The notes under the pieces are model-generated. The model was not told the DNA's origin, made no database searches, and worked only from the letters and a program-made list of their open reading frames with translations. A stretch of DNA of 64,000 nt, from NCBI RefSeq assembly GCF_009870125.1, contig NC_046681.1, positions 29,596,001 through 29,660,000 on the forward strand, read 5' to 3'. Shown piece by piece: positions 40,031 to 52,019 of this stretch (positions are counted from its first letter, which is position 1; the number at the start of each line of letters is the position of its first letter). Origin of the DNA: Drosophila pseudoobscura. Its lineage: Eukaryota > Arthropoda > Insecta > Diptera > Drosophilidae. The translations under genes and the position numbers were made by a program.

Positions 40031-41269
40031 ATGGCGCAAGTATGCAGAGTCTGCATGGCACCGCCAGTCTCCGGACCATTCAAAAACATTTTTGATGAGC
40101 CACAGAACTGGGACACTTGCATTGCTGACATGATAGCGGAGTGCACCGGGTACGTGGTTTGTCGAGGGGACTTACTGCCAGAAAACATATGTCCGCCCTG
40201 CCTTGAGGATGCAGTGAGTGCATTCAGCTTTAAGAAGACCTGCGAGCAGAGCCATAGGCTCTATATTCCAGTGTTGGAGGAGGCTGGAGGAGAAGACATC
40301 TGTCATAATCTGGAAGACGATGGGGATTGGGAACATTCAGATAGTGGAAATGAGCTAACGAACCAATTTGAAAATGCAAAGGTTCACGGTGATAAGGATG
40401 TCGATCATCAGTTCAAATGTAGTCTTTGCCCAAAGAGCTATACGCACAAATCGAATCTAAATAGACACAAACAATTACACACTGAAGAACGAACCTACAA
40501 ATGCTCCGACTGCTCAAAACCCTTTCGACTAAAATGCTATCTTCGAACACACAAGAAGTCACACTGCTCGAAGTCATTTAAGCTACAATCCGATCTCAAA
40601 GCACACACCCATACGCATACAGTTGATCGCCCTTACCACTGTTCATACTGCCCAATGTCTTTTACACAAAAATGCAATCTTCAAGCACACACCCGTACGC
40701 ACACAGGTGATCGCCCATTCCAATGTGATCACTGCTCGAAGTCATTTAAACAGAAAGGCCATCTTCAAGAACATGTACGTACGCACACTGGTGCCCGACG
40801 CTTCAAATGTTCCCACTGCTCGATGTCATTTAAATACCAATACGAACTTAAACAACACATCCAATGTCACACAGAGGAGCGACCATATAAGTGTACCTAC
40901 TGCTCACAGTCATATCAGGACTTATCTCATCTCCAGGAACACATCTGTACTCCGGCGGAAAGACTGCATAAGTGTTCTTACTGCATACAATCTTTCAGCG
41001 ATAAATCTAAATATCTTATACACACCCGTAGTCACACAGGTGAACGACCCTACCCCTGCTCTCATTGCTTGAAGTCATTCAAAGGAAAGTCGAATCTCCA
41101 GGTACACATGCGATCTCACACAGGGGAGCATCCTTACAAGTGTACCCATTGCTCAAAGACATTTAGATATAGAAACAATAGCTACCACAAACACATACTT
41201 GCTCACACAAGCGAAGACAAATTGGGACAGGAAGATACGATTGTACCTAGTGCAGAACGAGGTCTTTAA
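40031..41269 (+). CDS. ZAD-C2H2 zinc-finger protein 2
   Basis: A single coding exon of 412 residues, paralogous to the gene at 37339. The ZAD ligands are Cys5, Cys8, Cys54 and Cys57. About nine intact C2H2 fingers follow. One finger is damaged by an internal deletion: RTHKKSHCSKSFKLQSD runs straight from the histidines of one finger into the middle of the next, losing its first cysteine. Another (QEHICTPAERLH) lacks a normal final histidine pair. The leader acceptor TTACTTGCAG directly precedes the ATG, as in gene 1. The ZADs are nearly identical while the finger arrays have diverged, the usual pattern for this fast-evolving family. Confidence 0.92.
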   Translation: MAQVCRVCMAPPVSGPFKNIFDEPQNWDTCIADMIAECTGYVVCRGDLLPENICPPCLEDAVSAFSFKKTCEQSHRLYIPVLEEAGGEDICHNLEDDGDWEHSDSGNELTNQFENAKVHGDKDVDHQFKCSLCPKSYTHKSNLNRHKQLHTEERTYKCSDCSKPFRLKCYLRTHKKSHCSKSFKLQSDLKAHTHTHTVDRPYHCSYCPMSFTQKCNLQAHTRTHTGDRPFQCDHCSKSFKQKGHLQEHVRTHTGARRFKCSHCSMSFKYQYELKQHIQCHTEERPYKCTYCSQSYQDLSHLQEHICTPAERLHKCSYCIQSFSDKSKYLIHTRSHTGERPYPCSHCLKSFKGKSNLQVHMRSHTGEHPYKCTHCSKTFRYRNNSYHKHILAHTSEDKLGQEDTIVPSAERGL

Positions 41270-44200
41270 CCTTGTTAACCATACAACCATGTAACAATAC
41301 ATCCAACCTACTAATTCACAACAAATTTACGATTTCTTGGTTTTCTTTAGATGGGCCCAATTAAATTAACTTGGGATGTCGTTCTTCGTTTCAGATTATT
41401 TTAGGTTTTATAAGGTATGTATTATTCTCGGACAAAAATAATTTCTTAATCAGAACAATTTTTTGTCCAAGAAAGTTTTGTTAACAAAGCAAACAGAGTC
41501 AGATAACATGCATTTACAATGCCACCGGCAAACCATTCCCAGGACCGCTGCTCGAGAACTTTTGCGACCTGACAAGTGAGCGCCGTCTCCATATTATACC
41601 ACCATTTGAGTGTTCTTTCTGATGGGCGCGGGGATGTCGCTAGTTATTTAGGATGAAGGTTTACTAGCGGTACGAGGATTCCTCTCAAGACATTAAGAAG
41701 GACTGCATCTTAACATAATAGATACATACCTCAAGTTCTGGCAACGTTCTTCCAACCCTTGTCCAACGTCCAAGCTTGGATCGACTATAAAACTTGGTCG
41801 AAATTGACAAGAGCAAGGCTAAAAGGCCTATGGAAGCAAGTCACCTGATCTAGAATATTGATGATTTACTTTTTGGTGACATGGAACCATGTAAATTGGC
41901 TTACCTGGTTAACATATACTACACAGTAGTAGAGGACTACTATGTGGACCAGATCTGATCTGATAAGTCAGACAAGTCAACAAGATCTGTTGGCAAATAT
42001 AGATGCTATAAGAATTTCAGTAAAAATTCAGAAATTCGCTAAGAGCAATCTATCGTAAGCTCTTGTAACTTTGTAATGCTAAGTAAAACAATCTGTATCG
42101 ATACACTTACATTGAAAGCTAACCTTCCTTTCGTAGCAATGATAGTTGTTCGTCTTATTCGCCAAGAAGTTTGATGGTAAATTATTCCGCCTGGCCCATT
42201 GTACTCGGTCCGACTGATGTTTCTGCCGATGCCAGCCGGCCTGCATGACCAGGTGGAAGACCTGCTGTTATTTCTGTTCGCCTGGTGGAAACCGAACCGA
42301 AAACCGAACGTGTCTGAAAAAGTCCGCCACCACCACGGGGCCCGGCCACGTCCGCACATGCCGCCGCGCGTGTTGTGGGGTAATTTTTTTCCCCAGCTTT
42401 GGAGCGATTTCGTTTCGTTTTTGTGACGCTTTGTCGCTGTTGTCGAATTTCATGCCGACCGGTATAAAAGTCTGTGGGAATTGGATAACTTTTGTTCCGA
42501 TTCGGTATAGACGGCACGTGCCTTTTTGCTATGTACGGGCATGTGGGCGGAGGCCTACAACCACGCCTACCGTGCAAATTAATTTGCTGGGCTGCACATT
42601 TAACGCAAATTACTAACTACCTCCCCTAAAAATGGAAAAGAGACAGCAGCAGCAGCAGACAATCACACAGAACGGTATATTTTCAAGAGAGAGAATCCAG
42701 CCAGTCAGACGGACACGACGAGGGGAGGCAAACCAAAATCCCATGCCATGCCAGCCGCCCCCTGAAGCCCGTCGACGCCTTGTTATCAGCTTATCAACAA
42801 TTTGCCATCACTGCTCGGACTGGCGACTGGCGGAGGGCGAGGGTACGACAGCGTGTGTGTGTTTTGTTGGACGGGCGGAGCGGCAATTTCAGACAGCAGC
42901 GCCCACAAAAGGCCGATTGGACAAACCAGGAAAAACGAGACCCCGCCAAAAGTGAATTCCCTCTTTTTCACCAGGCGCCCAGAGAGTACAGCAGGCGGCA
43001 ATCGAAGCAAATTCAAGCGTCGATGGAGAGCGCAAATGCACACTTTGCCGTTGGTGCGCTCACGCAGTGTGCTAGAGCGGGATGGCAATAGTGTCACAGT
43101 GGCAGGGGTTTTTAACGGACTGCCATGTGACGACTGGTCGTTGGTGTGTGTGTGTATGCCCACGGTATGAGTCCGTGGGCTGGCGAAGCAAAGAAATTCT
43201 CACATACAAAAACCTGACAAATTGCAGCAGTTTAAAGCCACAAACTAACGGTTATTAGAATGAAATCTGTTAATTGAACAGAACACACTCTTGTGTTCTC
43301 ACTCTCTCTAGCTCTTGCTACTATAAGAAGGAGGGTAATTTTGAGCACAATCCCGTGGGAGATATGCACTGGCACTGGCACTCCACCTCCAACCGACACA
43401 AATGGTGGAAAAAAGGGCAATTGAATCCAAACGAATGGCTAGTTCTGGGTTTGCCCAACAGATGGGGCCACATCAGATTGGCGAATATCAAGCTCTGGGG
43501 CGGCCAAAGGCAAAAACTCAATGCTACACGCCCACAAAGTCGCGCTCTCTCTCACTCTCACTCTCCCGCTTTTGTACTTTGCAACAGAAAACATTGTTTG
43601 TTTGAACTAAAATTTCTAATGCAAACCCATGGAGAACGAGCGGGCGGCCTCGTCCTCCCGCACCCTACCTACGCACGACCCACTCACTGCAATCGCTCGA
43701 ACATTTTGCTCAATTTTGAGTAGTCATTTTGTTTGCTCACATCACAGGCCAACAGAAAATTGCCCCAACGTCAGGGCCATGCCATCCATTTCATTCGATT
43801 GTGACTATGAGCCATATAACTGCTACTTACGATAAGATGGCGTTGGCTTGGCGTCGCGGCGCGTCGCGAGAAACTGAATGATCATCATGTAGAGCGCCAT
43901 CGGCGGAAGTTGCGGGCACCTCCACTCCGGCCGGACATTTTGTTTTGTGCCCGTCATTTTGCTTATTGCACAAAATTCTGCTGGGGTCGCAGCAACCAGC
44001 GCTCGTTGCGGGCCACAAAACTATTTCCTAACCACAATGACAACTAACAGCAAAGCCAAAGAAATGAAAGGAAAAAAGCATCTATTATTGTGGGCGTTCA
44101 ACGTTTTCCCACATGCATCATAACAGGCAAGCAGCAGAAGCGAAACAGTGTGGAGGCACCGAACAAGAGAAGCGTACGGCCCCAAAAGATAAAAAATAAC

Positions 44201-46938
44201 AAAACAAAAAACAGAGAGAGCCAACTATTGGCCTCACCACCACCATCGTCTGCCTGCTCGTGTGTACCACCGGTATGGGGAAGAAGAAGCGCCAAATCGT
44301 GGGGAAACCAGTTTGTTGGCACGGGCTCCAAGAGCCTCTGCGAGAGTTCTGCCATGGTCAGCGTGTGGTCAGCTTTTGATGTTTGCCCTGGCTTTTTTTA
44401 TTTTGAGCAGCCCTACTGCATTGGAGTGCTTAACAGGCGCAAATTGAGCGGAAACCAGACACGGTGTGAAAATGAATGAATAGAATATTAAATCTGTCTC
44501 AATTTGTAGCTAACCAATGAGAATGCATATGTACATATGGACCCCATCTATTTATTCTCTTTGGGTCATTTACTTCTCACAAATTAAACGAGGTGTCTGA
44601 CAGGATTATCGAGCTGGTGTAAAATGTAATTTAACAGGCGGCTTTATCCGGAAAACATTTAAGATTTCCTATAAACGGGGGGACGGGGCGGATGATAGCC
44701 TTGAACTGCACATAAAATAAAGGAACACAAAATACGTAACCCTGAACGTAGCGACGCACTGTATTACTTCATTCCCTGCCGTTTTGGCCGAGTGCCAAGA
44801 GAAGCTAACGCCCTATACCCCAACTTCACAGTCCGCAGTCGACGACTGTTCCCCTTTGGATCCCATCCACTGGCCAGTCGGCCAGTCGATGTCAGACCAC
44901 GCCCTGACCAAACACAAAATGCACGGGCTCCCCACTGTCGGAGAATGGTGGGGTCCGAGGGCAGTGCGCATTTTTGATTTGCGCTGCCGATGATGACGCC
45001 AATGCCGAGGCGGCGTCCACTTGTTGCCGCATTGTGCGCGCCTGTTCCCGAAACTGGATTTTGGGGCCTGACTGACCGCACTATTAAGAAACGGGACGGA
45101 CATGCAAGGCGTTGACACGTTGCGACGGCTAATGTACCAATCAACCTTCGAATCGTACCGGGACCCAAAACGTTAGTACCGCTGCTGTTTGTTCTGCTGC
45201 TGCTTGTTCTGCTGCTGCTGCACTGTGGCAATTAGCGAATAACCTTAACCTTAGCTTCCAAAAAAGCTCAAATCACAACCTGTGCTATGAGGCGCCCAAA
45301 AATGTTTAGCTGGTAGCTGTGGCACCCAAAATGCGCTGTGGCCCCCAAACACACTACCAACCACCGGCGAGAGTTCAACGCCACGCATCGAGTGGATATC
45401 ACATACACTCACAAACACAGAGGAACTTGTTTCTGCGGCGCTCATCTCAATGCCACTCGAAAATAATATGAACTCATCGACAGTCAGTGAGGGCCCCCAC
45501 CACAACCCCCATTTCCGTTCCAGTATAGCAAGCTCCACCAACGCTCCGAGCGTTGTGCAAAAATTCGCACATGATGACCCACATTTTGCCGAAAAAGTTT
45601 GCAAAATTTCGCAAAACGTTGAAAATCCTTGAGTTTCAAGGTGCGTCCTTCACTTGGCAATGAGAAAATACGGTCAAGGCGAGACGAGCTCAGAAGGCAA
45701 AAAACCAGAACGAGAACGAACGAGTAATGTCTGGTTGGTCTCGTTCTGGCAAATGCCCTGCAAACAATTGAGCATGTGTCATTGATACATTTAACAGAAT
45801 ATTTATAATTTTATAAATCGGATATACTCGTATAAATGTTTTTTTCGATACGTTATTGTATGAATTCGAGCTCTATAATGATTTTAAGGATCAAACGATT
45901 AGCATAGGTGCATACCATGCCAAACACATCCAACAACATATCAAATATACGTAACTTATGTATATACATACCTGATTCGCCCGCACTTGTAAGAGTACTA
46001 ATAATTCGACATACACCCACACGATTCTAGTCCTCATTCACACACACACACTCACACAGGCCATCGTCATGAAATACAAACATGGATTCCGCTTCGCAAC
46101 AAAGGCAAAAGCCAGCCCAGCCGTATATCCGTACGTACATACATATGTAGCTGTTGTTCTTGTTGTTTGGCTGTTGTTTCTGACGTTCTTCTTGTTGTTA
46201 TATGGTACGATATTAAATTTTCTGTCCGCCTAATGAAAATGTTGCTGTTTTTGTTTTTTGTTGTTGATATAATAAAACAGAGTCAACAACGGAGCTACGT
46301 TCAATACCAAACAACAACGGAACAACAATCAGAAATCGCGCGAAGGCAAAGGCGATGAGATGCGACGCGAAGCGACGCGTTTTTTTTGCCGTCGCTGTCA
46401 GTCGTGAAGGTGGGTCATTGTGAAATAACAGCGCCGAACCAACCAGGGGCCCAGAAAACAGCAAAAGCATTGGCCAAGAGAGAGAGCGAGAGTCAGTGAG
46501 CGGCAGAGCGAGAGCGAGACTGCTAGTGGTGGCGGATGGTGCAGTGCGCTATAGAGTGGTCTCTGTCTGGCGCCTGCGCTTTGTCGCCTTTGCTGGGCGC
46601 CGGTGCGCATTTTTGCGTCTGAAAGAAACAGGTCGAAGCCGGCAAAAGACCCGCGGAAATGGAGATTAATTGTGAATGCGATGCGATGCGCCCTGCCGCA
46701 ACGAGAGTGTCGTGTCGGCTGCTACTTCTGCTGCTCGAAGCAAATCCACTTGCTGCTCGAAACTGCCACCCTGTTGACGCCGCAACTGAGTGTCAGATTT
46801 CGTATTTCGTACAAATGTTCGTCTCGCTTATACACGTTTTGTACATGCCAGAGCGGGAGCGACTGCAAAAGGCGTTGGAACTTGAATTTCGCCTGACGTT
46901 GGCATTCTAATTGTCTTAAGACGCGGCTAAGGCGAGGA
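41270..46938. other. Long gene-free stretch between ZAD gene 2 and Rh5
   Basis: I see no splice-consistent coding sequence on either strand over 5.7 kb. Landmarks: ACCAGGTGG ... CGCCTGGTGG, an imperfect hairpin at about 42249-42287 that includes TTTCTGTTCGCCTGGT, also seen in the core of the giant inverted repeat; CTG/GTT-rich runs at 45180-45225; CACA runs near 46040; and GAGCGAGAG-type purine runs at 46478-46520. It could hold regulatory DNA for Rh5 or a neighbour. Confidence 0.5.
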
Positions 46939-47028
46939 TAATCCTCCAAAGGTATGCACACGCACCGCGGACAAGACATTCTCACCTAATAATCCGCCTT
47001 AATTAAATTCCTTAGCCCTGCTATAAAA
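46939..47028 (+). promoter_or_regulatory. Rh5 photoreceptor promoter
   Basis: TAATCC, the K50 homeodomain site used by Orthodenticle, occurs at 46939-46944 and 46990-46995. CTTAATTAAATTC (46998-47010) resembles the rhodopsin core sequence I, a palindromic TAATTNAATTA-type site of all fly rhodopsin promoters. TATAAAA is at 47022-47028, 120 bases before the ATG. Otd is known to activate Rh3 and Rh5 through such sites, so the arrangement fits. Confidence 0.75.
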
Positions 47029-47147
47029 ACATCTTGACCGAAGGCTCCACAGGCCAGTCAAAGGCCAGAATGTGGGGACGTACCAGAGCAAAGTAGAGGC
47101 GCCAGGGCAGTGGTTTGTGGAACTCAAGTTCAAGTCTTCCTGCCAGG

Positions 47148-48429
47148 ATGCATCTCAATGGTCCGAGTGGGCCGCAGGCCTTTGTGAACGACAGCTCTGG
47201 TGATGTCGGCGGCACACTCTATCCCATTGGACATAGCTATCCGGCGGAATATCAGCATATGGTGCATGCCCACTGGCGGGGATTTCGCGAAGCACCCATC
47301 TATTATCACGCCGGCATCTACATTGCCTTCATAGTCCTCATGTTCTCCAATCTATTTGGCAATGGCTTGGTCATCTGGATTTTCTCCACGTAAGAAAGGT
47401 TTCACTCCTAACTTATGTAATTGTTTCCTAAATTGTTTCTCTCTTCAGCTCCAAGTCCCTGCGAACTCCATCTAATCTGCTGATTCTGAATCTGGCCGTC
47501 TTTGATCTGTTCATGTGTAGCAATATGCCGCATTATCTTCTCAATGCGGCTGTTGGGTATATCGTTGGCGGGGATCTAGGATGCGATATTTATGCGTTGA
47601 ATGGCGGCATATCTGGCATGGGCGCATCAATAACGAATGCCTTCATTGCCTTCGACCGTTACAAGACCATCTCGAACCCGATTGATGGGCGTTTAAGTTA
47701 CGGACAAATTGTGATCTTGATTATTTTTACTTGGCTGTGGGCCACGCCCTTTTCGGTTCTACCCCTATTTCAGATCTGGGGCCGCTATCAGCCGGGTTAG
47801 TTGATTTTGGCCACAGCCGGCAGAGTACGTACCTTTAAGAATTGACAAGAATCCATCTTTCAGAGGGTTTCCTGACTAGCTGCACCTTCGACTATCTGTC
47901 CAGCACGGATGAGAATCGACTGTTTGTGCGCACCATCTTTGTGTGGTCGTATGTCATACCGATGACCATGATCCTAACCTCCTACTACAAGCTCTTCACC
48001 CACGTCCGCACCCACGAGAAGATGCTGGCCAATCAGGCCAAGAAGATGAATGTGAAATCCCTGTCGGCCAATGCCTCCAACGACAACATGAGTGTGGAGC
48101 TGCGGATTGCCAAGGCAGCCCTAATCATCTATATGCTGTTCATCCTGGCCTGGACTCCGTACTCGGTGGTGGCCTTGATCGGTTGCTTTGGGGAGCAACA
48201 GCTGATAACGCCCTTCGTCTCCATGCTGCCGTGCCTGGCCGCCAAGTCTGTTTCCTGCCTGGATCCCTGGGTGTATGCCACCAGTCATCCCAAGTTCCGC
48301 CTGGAGCTGGAGCGTCGTTTGCCTTGGCTGGGCATTCGGGAGAAGCATGCCGCTTCTGGGTCATCTGGGGGTCAGGAGAGTGTGGCCAGTGTCAGTGGCG
48401 ACACGCTGGCTCTCAGTGTCCAAAACTGA
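47148..48429 (+). CDS. Rh5: Rhodopsin 5, blue-sensitive opsin of R8 photoreceptors
   Basis: Exons 47148-47389, 47449-47795 and 47864-48429, phases 2 and 1, giving 384 residues, close to the 382 of the D. melanogaster protein. The N-terminus MHLNGPSGPQAFVNDS and the C-terminus GGQESVASVSGDTLALSVQN match Rh5 rather than other fly opsins. Seven transmembrane segments are readable. FDRYKTIS is the DRY motif at the end of TM3. The retinal-binding lysine is in AAKSVSCLDPWVYA (TM7). Cys residues in NMPHYLL...GCDIYAL and TSCTFDY form the conserved disulfide. Rh5 couples to Gq in pale-type R8 cells. The ATG chosen is the first methionine of the family alignment; the frame is open a little upstream but lacks another ATG. 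Confidence 0.97.
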
Positions 48430-49499
48430 TGATACATCGGATATACATAGCCCCTGAAATGGTAAATGGATTACGAGTTGATTAGTTTAGTTTTAAGTGC
48501 GCAACGAACTAAAAAAGTTCAAAAAAATACAAACCAAAAAAAGTTGGCATTTGAAAAGAATACCTTTAAAGTCCATATGCACGGATCTAGGGCATACAAA
48601 AGGTACAAATCAGAAAGAATTGAGCTGATCTGATTTCGTTTCGTAGTATGTTGCACTAGGTATTGAAGTTTTACTACTCCTGATTCGGTGGCGTGATGAT
48701 GCTATTCTTTATCCTGTCAAGTCTCACCGGGCTTGCCTTAGATACAGCTTTTCTTATATGCGCTCTCTTGTTTTCCTTGTTGTTCGTATATTTAATTGAC
48801 AGTGCCTCCGATAAATGATCCTTATCTATATGACATGTTGCATCTACAAGTTTTCGCTTTGTAGTGTAATCTGAACACTTATCCAGGGTTTTTGTTGGTC
48901 TTCCTATTGCTCGTCCTGTGGACGTGGACAAAATATGATTTTGTATGGGATTTAAGAGCTGTGATAGCCAAACGGCTCCGAAGCGCAGAAAGGGCTTTTC
49001 GACTTAGGTAATAAATAGTTCAAGGAACATATGCAAAAAAAATCTCGGGAAAATTTAGATACATACATATTTTTTAAAAGTCCAGTCAAAGTTAAAAAAC
49101 AGCCTAGTTTTTAGATGGTTTGCAAATCAAGCTTTTCTAAACAACTGCCTATGCAACTGACCATATTTTTAAAAAGTTTTCTTAAGAATTAATGCAACTA
49201 ATAAAAGATACCAAAAACAGAATCATACCAAAGACTATACAAAGACTATACTTGATCATACGTTACATAGTAGTTAACTTTTTTTTCCACGTGAAAGATG
49301 CAGTATTTGAATAAAAGTTAAAAAAAAATTGTGCGCACTGAAACAATTTTCAACTTTGAGTGCTCATATCTTCTAAACTAAAAGTCTGAATTTTTTAAAG
49401 GTTTGATTTTTGAAAGCTCTGGAAAATTCTCTATTAAATGCGTATATTCATTGTATCCAAAGCGCTAAAAAAATCTCCGACTTTTGCCACCTCTTTTCG

Positions 49500-50450
49500 T
49501 CGAAATCGCCACGCTGCAGGGTTTCAACTTGGTATCAGGCGAACAGCGTTTGCAGCAGCAAAAACACCGTATTCAATGAGTGGAAAGAAGTTCTAGTTCT
49601 TTGTTGCCTTCAACCAAATTACGGATCTCCGCATGCAACCACGGGGTTGGAAGCAGTGTTCCTATTCAATTTGAATGTTCAACTCGGTACCAATCCGACC
49701 AGGGAAACAGCCTCCGTAGAAACAAAATAATTGAAAAGGTGATTGGCATTCATACCCACAATGGAAGATGGAAGCTTCCACAGCAAATGTTTTCATTGCC
49801 ATCAATGCCGCTCACGGCGGGGAAAGTTGTAAATATGCAAATAAGAAGAAATAAGGATAATAAGAAAAGCAGGGCCACTTAAAAACATTATTTTGAATGA
49901 ATAGAACCTGGTAACCAGATGAAACTTGAAATTTCAATTAATTCTGTACAAAAATCAATTACAAAGCCAAAAGTTTTTTGGTTTGATACATATCCTCTTT
50001 AAAAGTCAATTGTCGATCGGCAATAGCTTCGATACAACTATATAACAGAACATATGCCTCTCTATTCTTGTGAGTCTGTTCGGTGCGACGGTTTGATTGC
50101 AAAAGCAACCAACTGGTTGCTCGATTGACTGCTTCGTTGATTCTGATGCATTCAAACAAAAAATCCTTGGTTGAAAGCAGCGCGTTTCAATTCATGCTCA
50201 ACTTGGTGACAGGCGAACAGCGTCTGCAGCAGCGGATCCACCCAATGGTTGAAAGGTACTCTGGTACTTTTTTACCTGGCACGGCACCCACCAAATGAAA
50301 TACGGTCTTCGGCAAACAGTCACGGGGTTGAAAGAAGCGGTGCTATTCAATTCGAATGTTCAACTCGGTACGAATCCAACTAGGCGAACAGCGTTCCCAG
50401 CAGATGATTACAACATTTCAACAGCAACGTTAAATACGTCAGTGGCTGAG
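49500..50450. repeat. Degenerate repeat family, cluster 1
   Basis: Units share AACTCGGTA, TCAGGCGAACAGCGT and GCAGCAGATGATTACAAC. Copies of the core CAGGCGAACAGCG or a variant are near 49537, 49700, 50209 and 50388. They alternate with GGTTGAAAGAAG(C/T) and CTATTCAATTTGAATGTTC segments, so a compound unit has been repeated several times and eroded. I cannot name the family. Confidence 0.7.
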
Positions 50451-51409
50451 AGGGAACGTTGTGAGACGTGGCAAAGGCCGCGGCTCTAATTTATACCCGG
50501 TATTGTCAGTATACCTCCCCTCCGCCAGAGGACGAGCACTGCTCGAGGAAGTGTGTGAGAAAGAAAGAGACACAGAGACACCGCAACTTCATTTATTCCT
50601 TTTGGCAATATCAATATCTATCCGTTTTCTAGCATATTCAAAATTGTGGATGCCCCGATTTCCGTCCTTGTTAGGGCGGAAGGGGCCAAGGGAAATGCAC
50701 TTGTAATAGCGTGATAGCACAGGACTGGACTGGATACAACATTTCGGTGCTCTAGCTCTTATAGTCTCTGAGAACAAGGCGTCAAACAAGGTGGACGGTC
50801 GGACAGACAGCCATGACTATATCGACTGAAGAATATATATGCTTAATGGGGTCGGGTGGGTGTTCCTTCTGGGTGTTAAACACATCCACTGCCACCACAA
50901 ATCGAATATATGTACCGCTAACTCTTTGAGTATGTTCATGTGAAGACTTGTCCACAGCTAATGATTGCAACATTTCATACTTTAATGGCTAAAAAAAATA
51001 AATATGCAATGCAATTTTTGAATGGCAACGACAATATCCATATTTATAGAGATTATGGCTGCATTTGTGTGGTTCATAATTTATATCTGACTCATCAGAC
51101 CAATCCATTGGTTCAGTATCAGCCCTGAAATTTTCATTTCTATTAATTCCCTTATATTACTGCTTTTTTAGTGAAATGCGGAAGTGCGAGTCTTTATCTA
51201 TGTATAAATACTATTTACTGAAATTGTGTAGCCCCTCGAGTTCGACGAGGCAATAGCGCAATTCAATACTATATTTCCGAATGCATTAGTGATTGTTGCT
51301 CGTTTTTTATTGTTCATATATAGGGAGGAGAATAGCCAGGCAGCAACGAATCGAAATTCAAGCAGAGCAAATCGGGAAACACTACTCGAACATTTTCAGG
51401 GGGCCCGGC

Positions 51410-51620
51410 CTGAATAGGTGGAATAGGTGGTTGAAAGAAGTTCTGCTTCTTTGTTGCCCGCGCACATCCAACCAAAATCCTTGGCTGAAAGCAGCGTTTC
51501 AATTCAGCGAATGTTCCACTCGGTATCAGGCGAACAGCGTTCGCAGCACATGATTACAACATTTTGACTCAAAAGTTGAGAGCGTGATTGGCTGAGAAGG
51601 TGATTGGTGTGCGACTGTGT
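51410..51620. repeat. Degenerate repeat family, cluster 2
   Basis: GTTGAAAGAAGTTCTGCTTC, AATCCTTGGCTGAAAGCAGC, CACTCGGTATCAGGCGAACA and ATGATTACAACATTT repeat the order of cluster 1, ending in GTGATTGGCTGAGAAGGTGA (compare GGTGATTGGC near 49740). Confidence 0.7.
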
Positions 51621-51991
51621 GGGTGAGGGCGGGGGGGCATCATCGAATCCAATGCGAGTATAGAAACATTGTTGCAGCCGAACCGGGGCGAATGAGTCCC
51701 ATAGAGAAAGTACAGTTGTGTGTTTGGGGCTGGCTGTGGTGTGTGTTGTGTGGTGAGTGGTGTGTCGTATGTGATGCGAGTGGTGGTTGGGTGGCAGTGG
51801 CCGTGTGGGGCTTCTTCTTGCTCTTTAAGAAACAACAAACATTTTTACTAGGCCTCCATGAGATTTAGCAGCATGCCAGCGACAGAGCGAGCGATTAGAT
51901 TTTCAATGAAAACTCAATAGAAATGTTGTTAGAAGCGTCGGCAACAGGTGCGAGCGAGATGAATATGCACAGATGGGGATGGTCTAGACGG

Positions 51992-52019
51992 GTGTGCGTG
52001 TGTGTGTGTGTGTGTGTGT
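51992..52019. repeat. (GT)n microsatellite
   Basis: About thirteen GT units with one interruption, in intergenic DNA. Confidence 0.85.
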
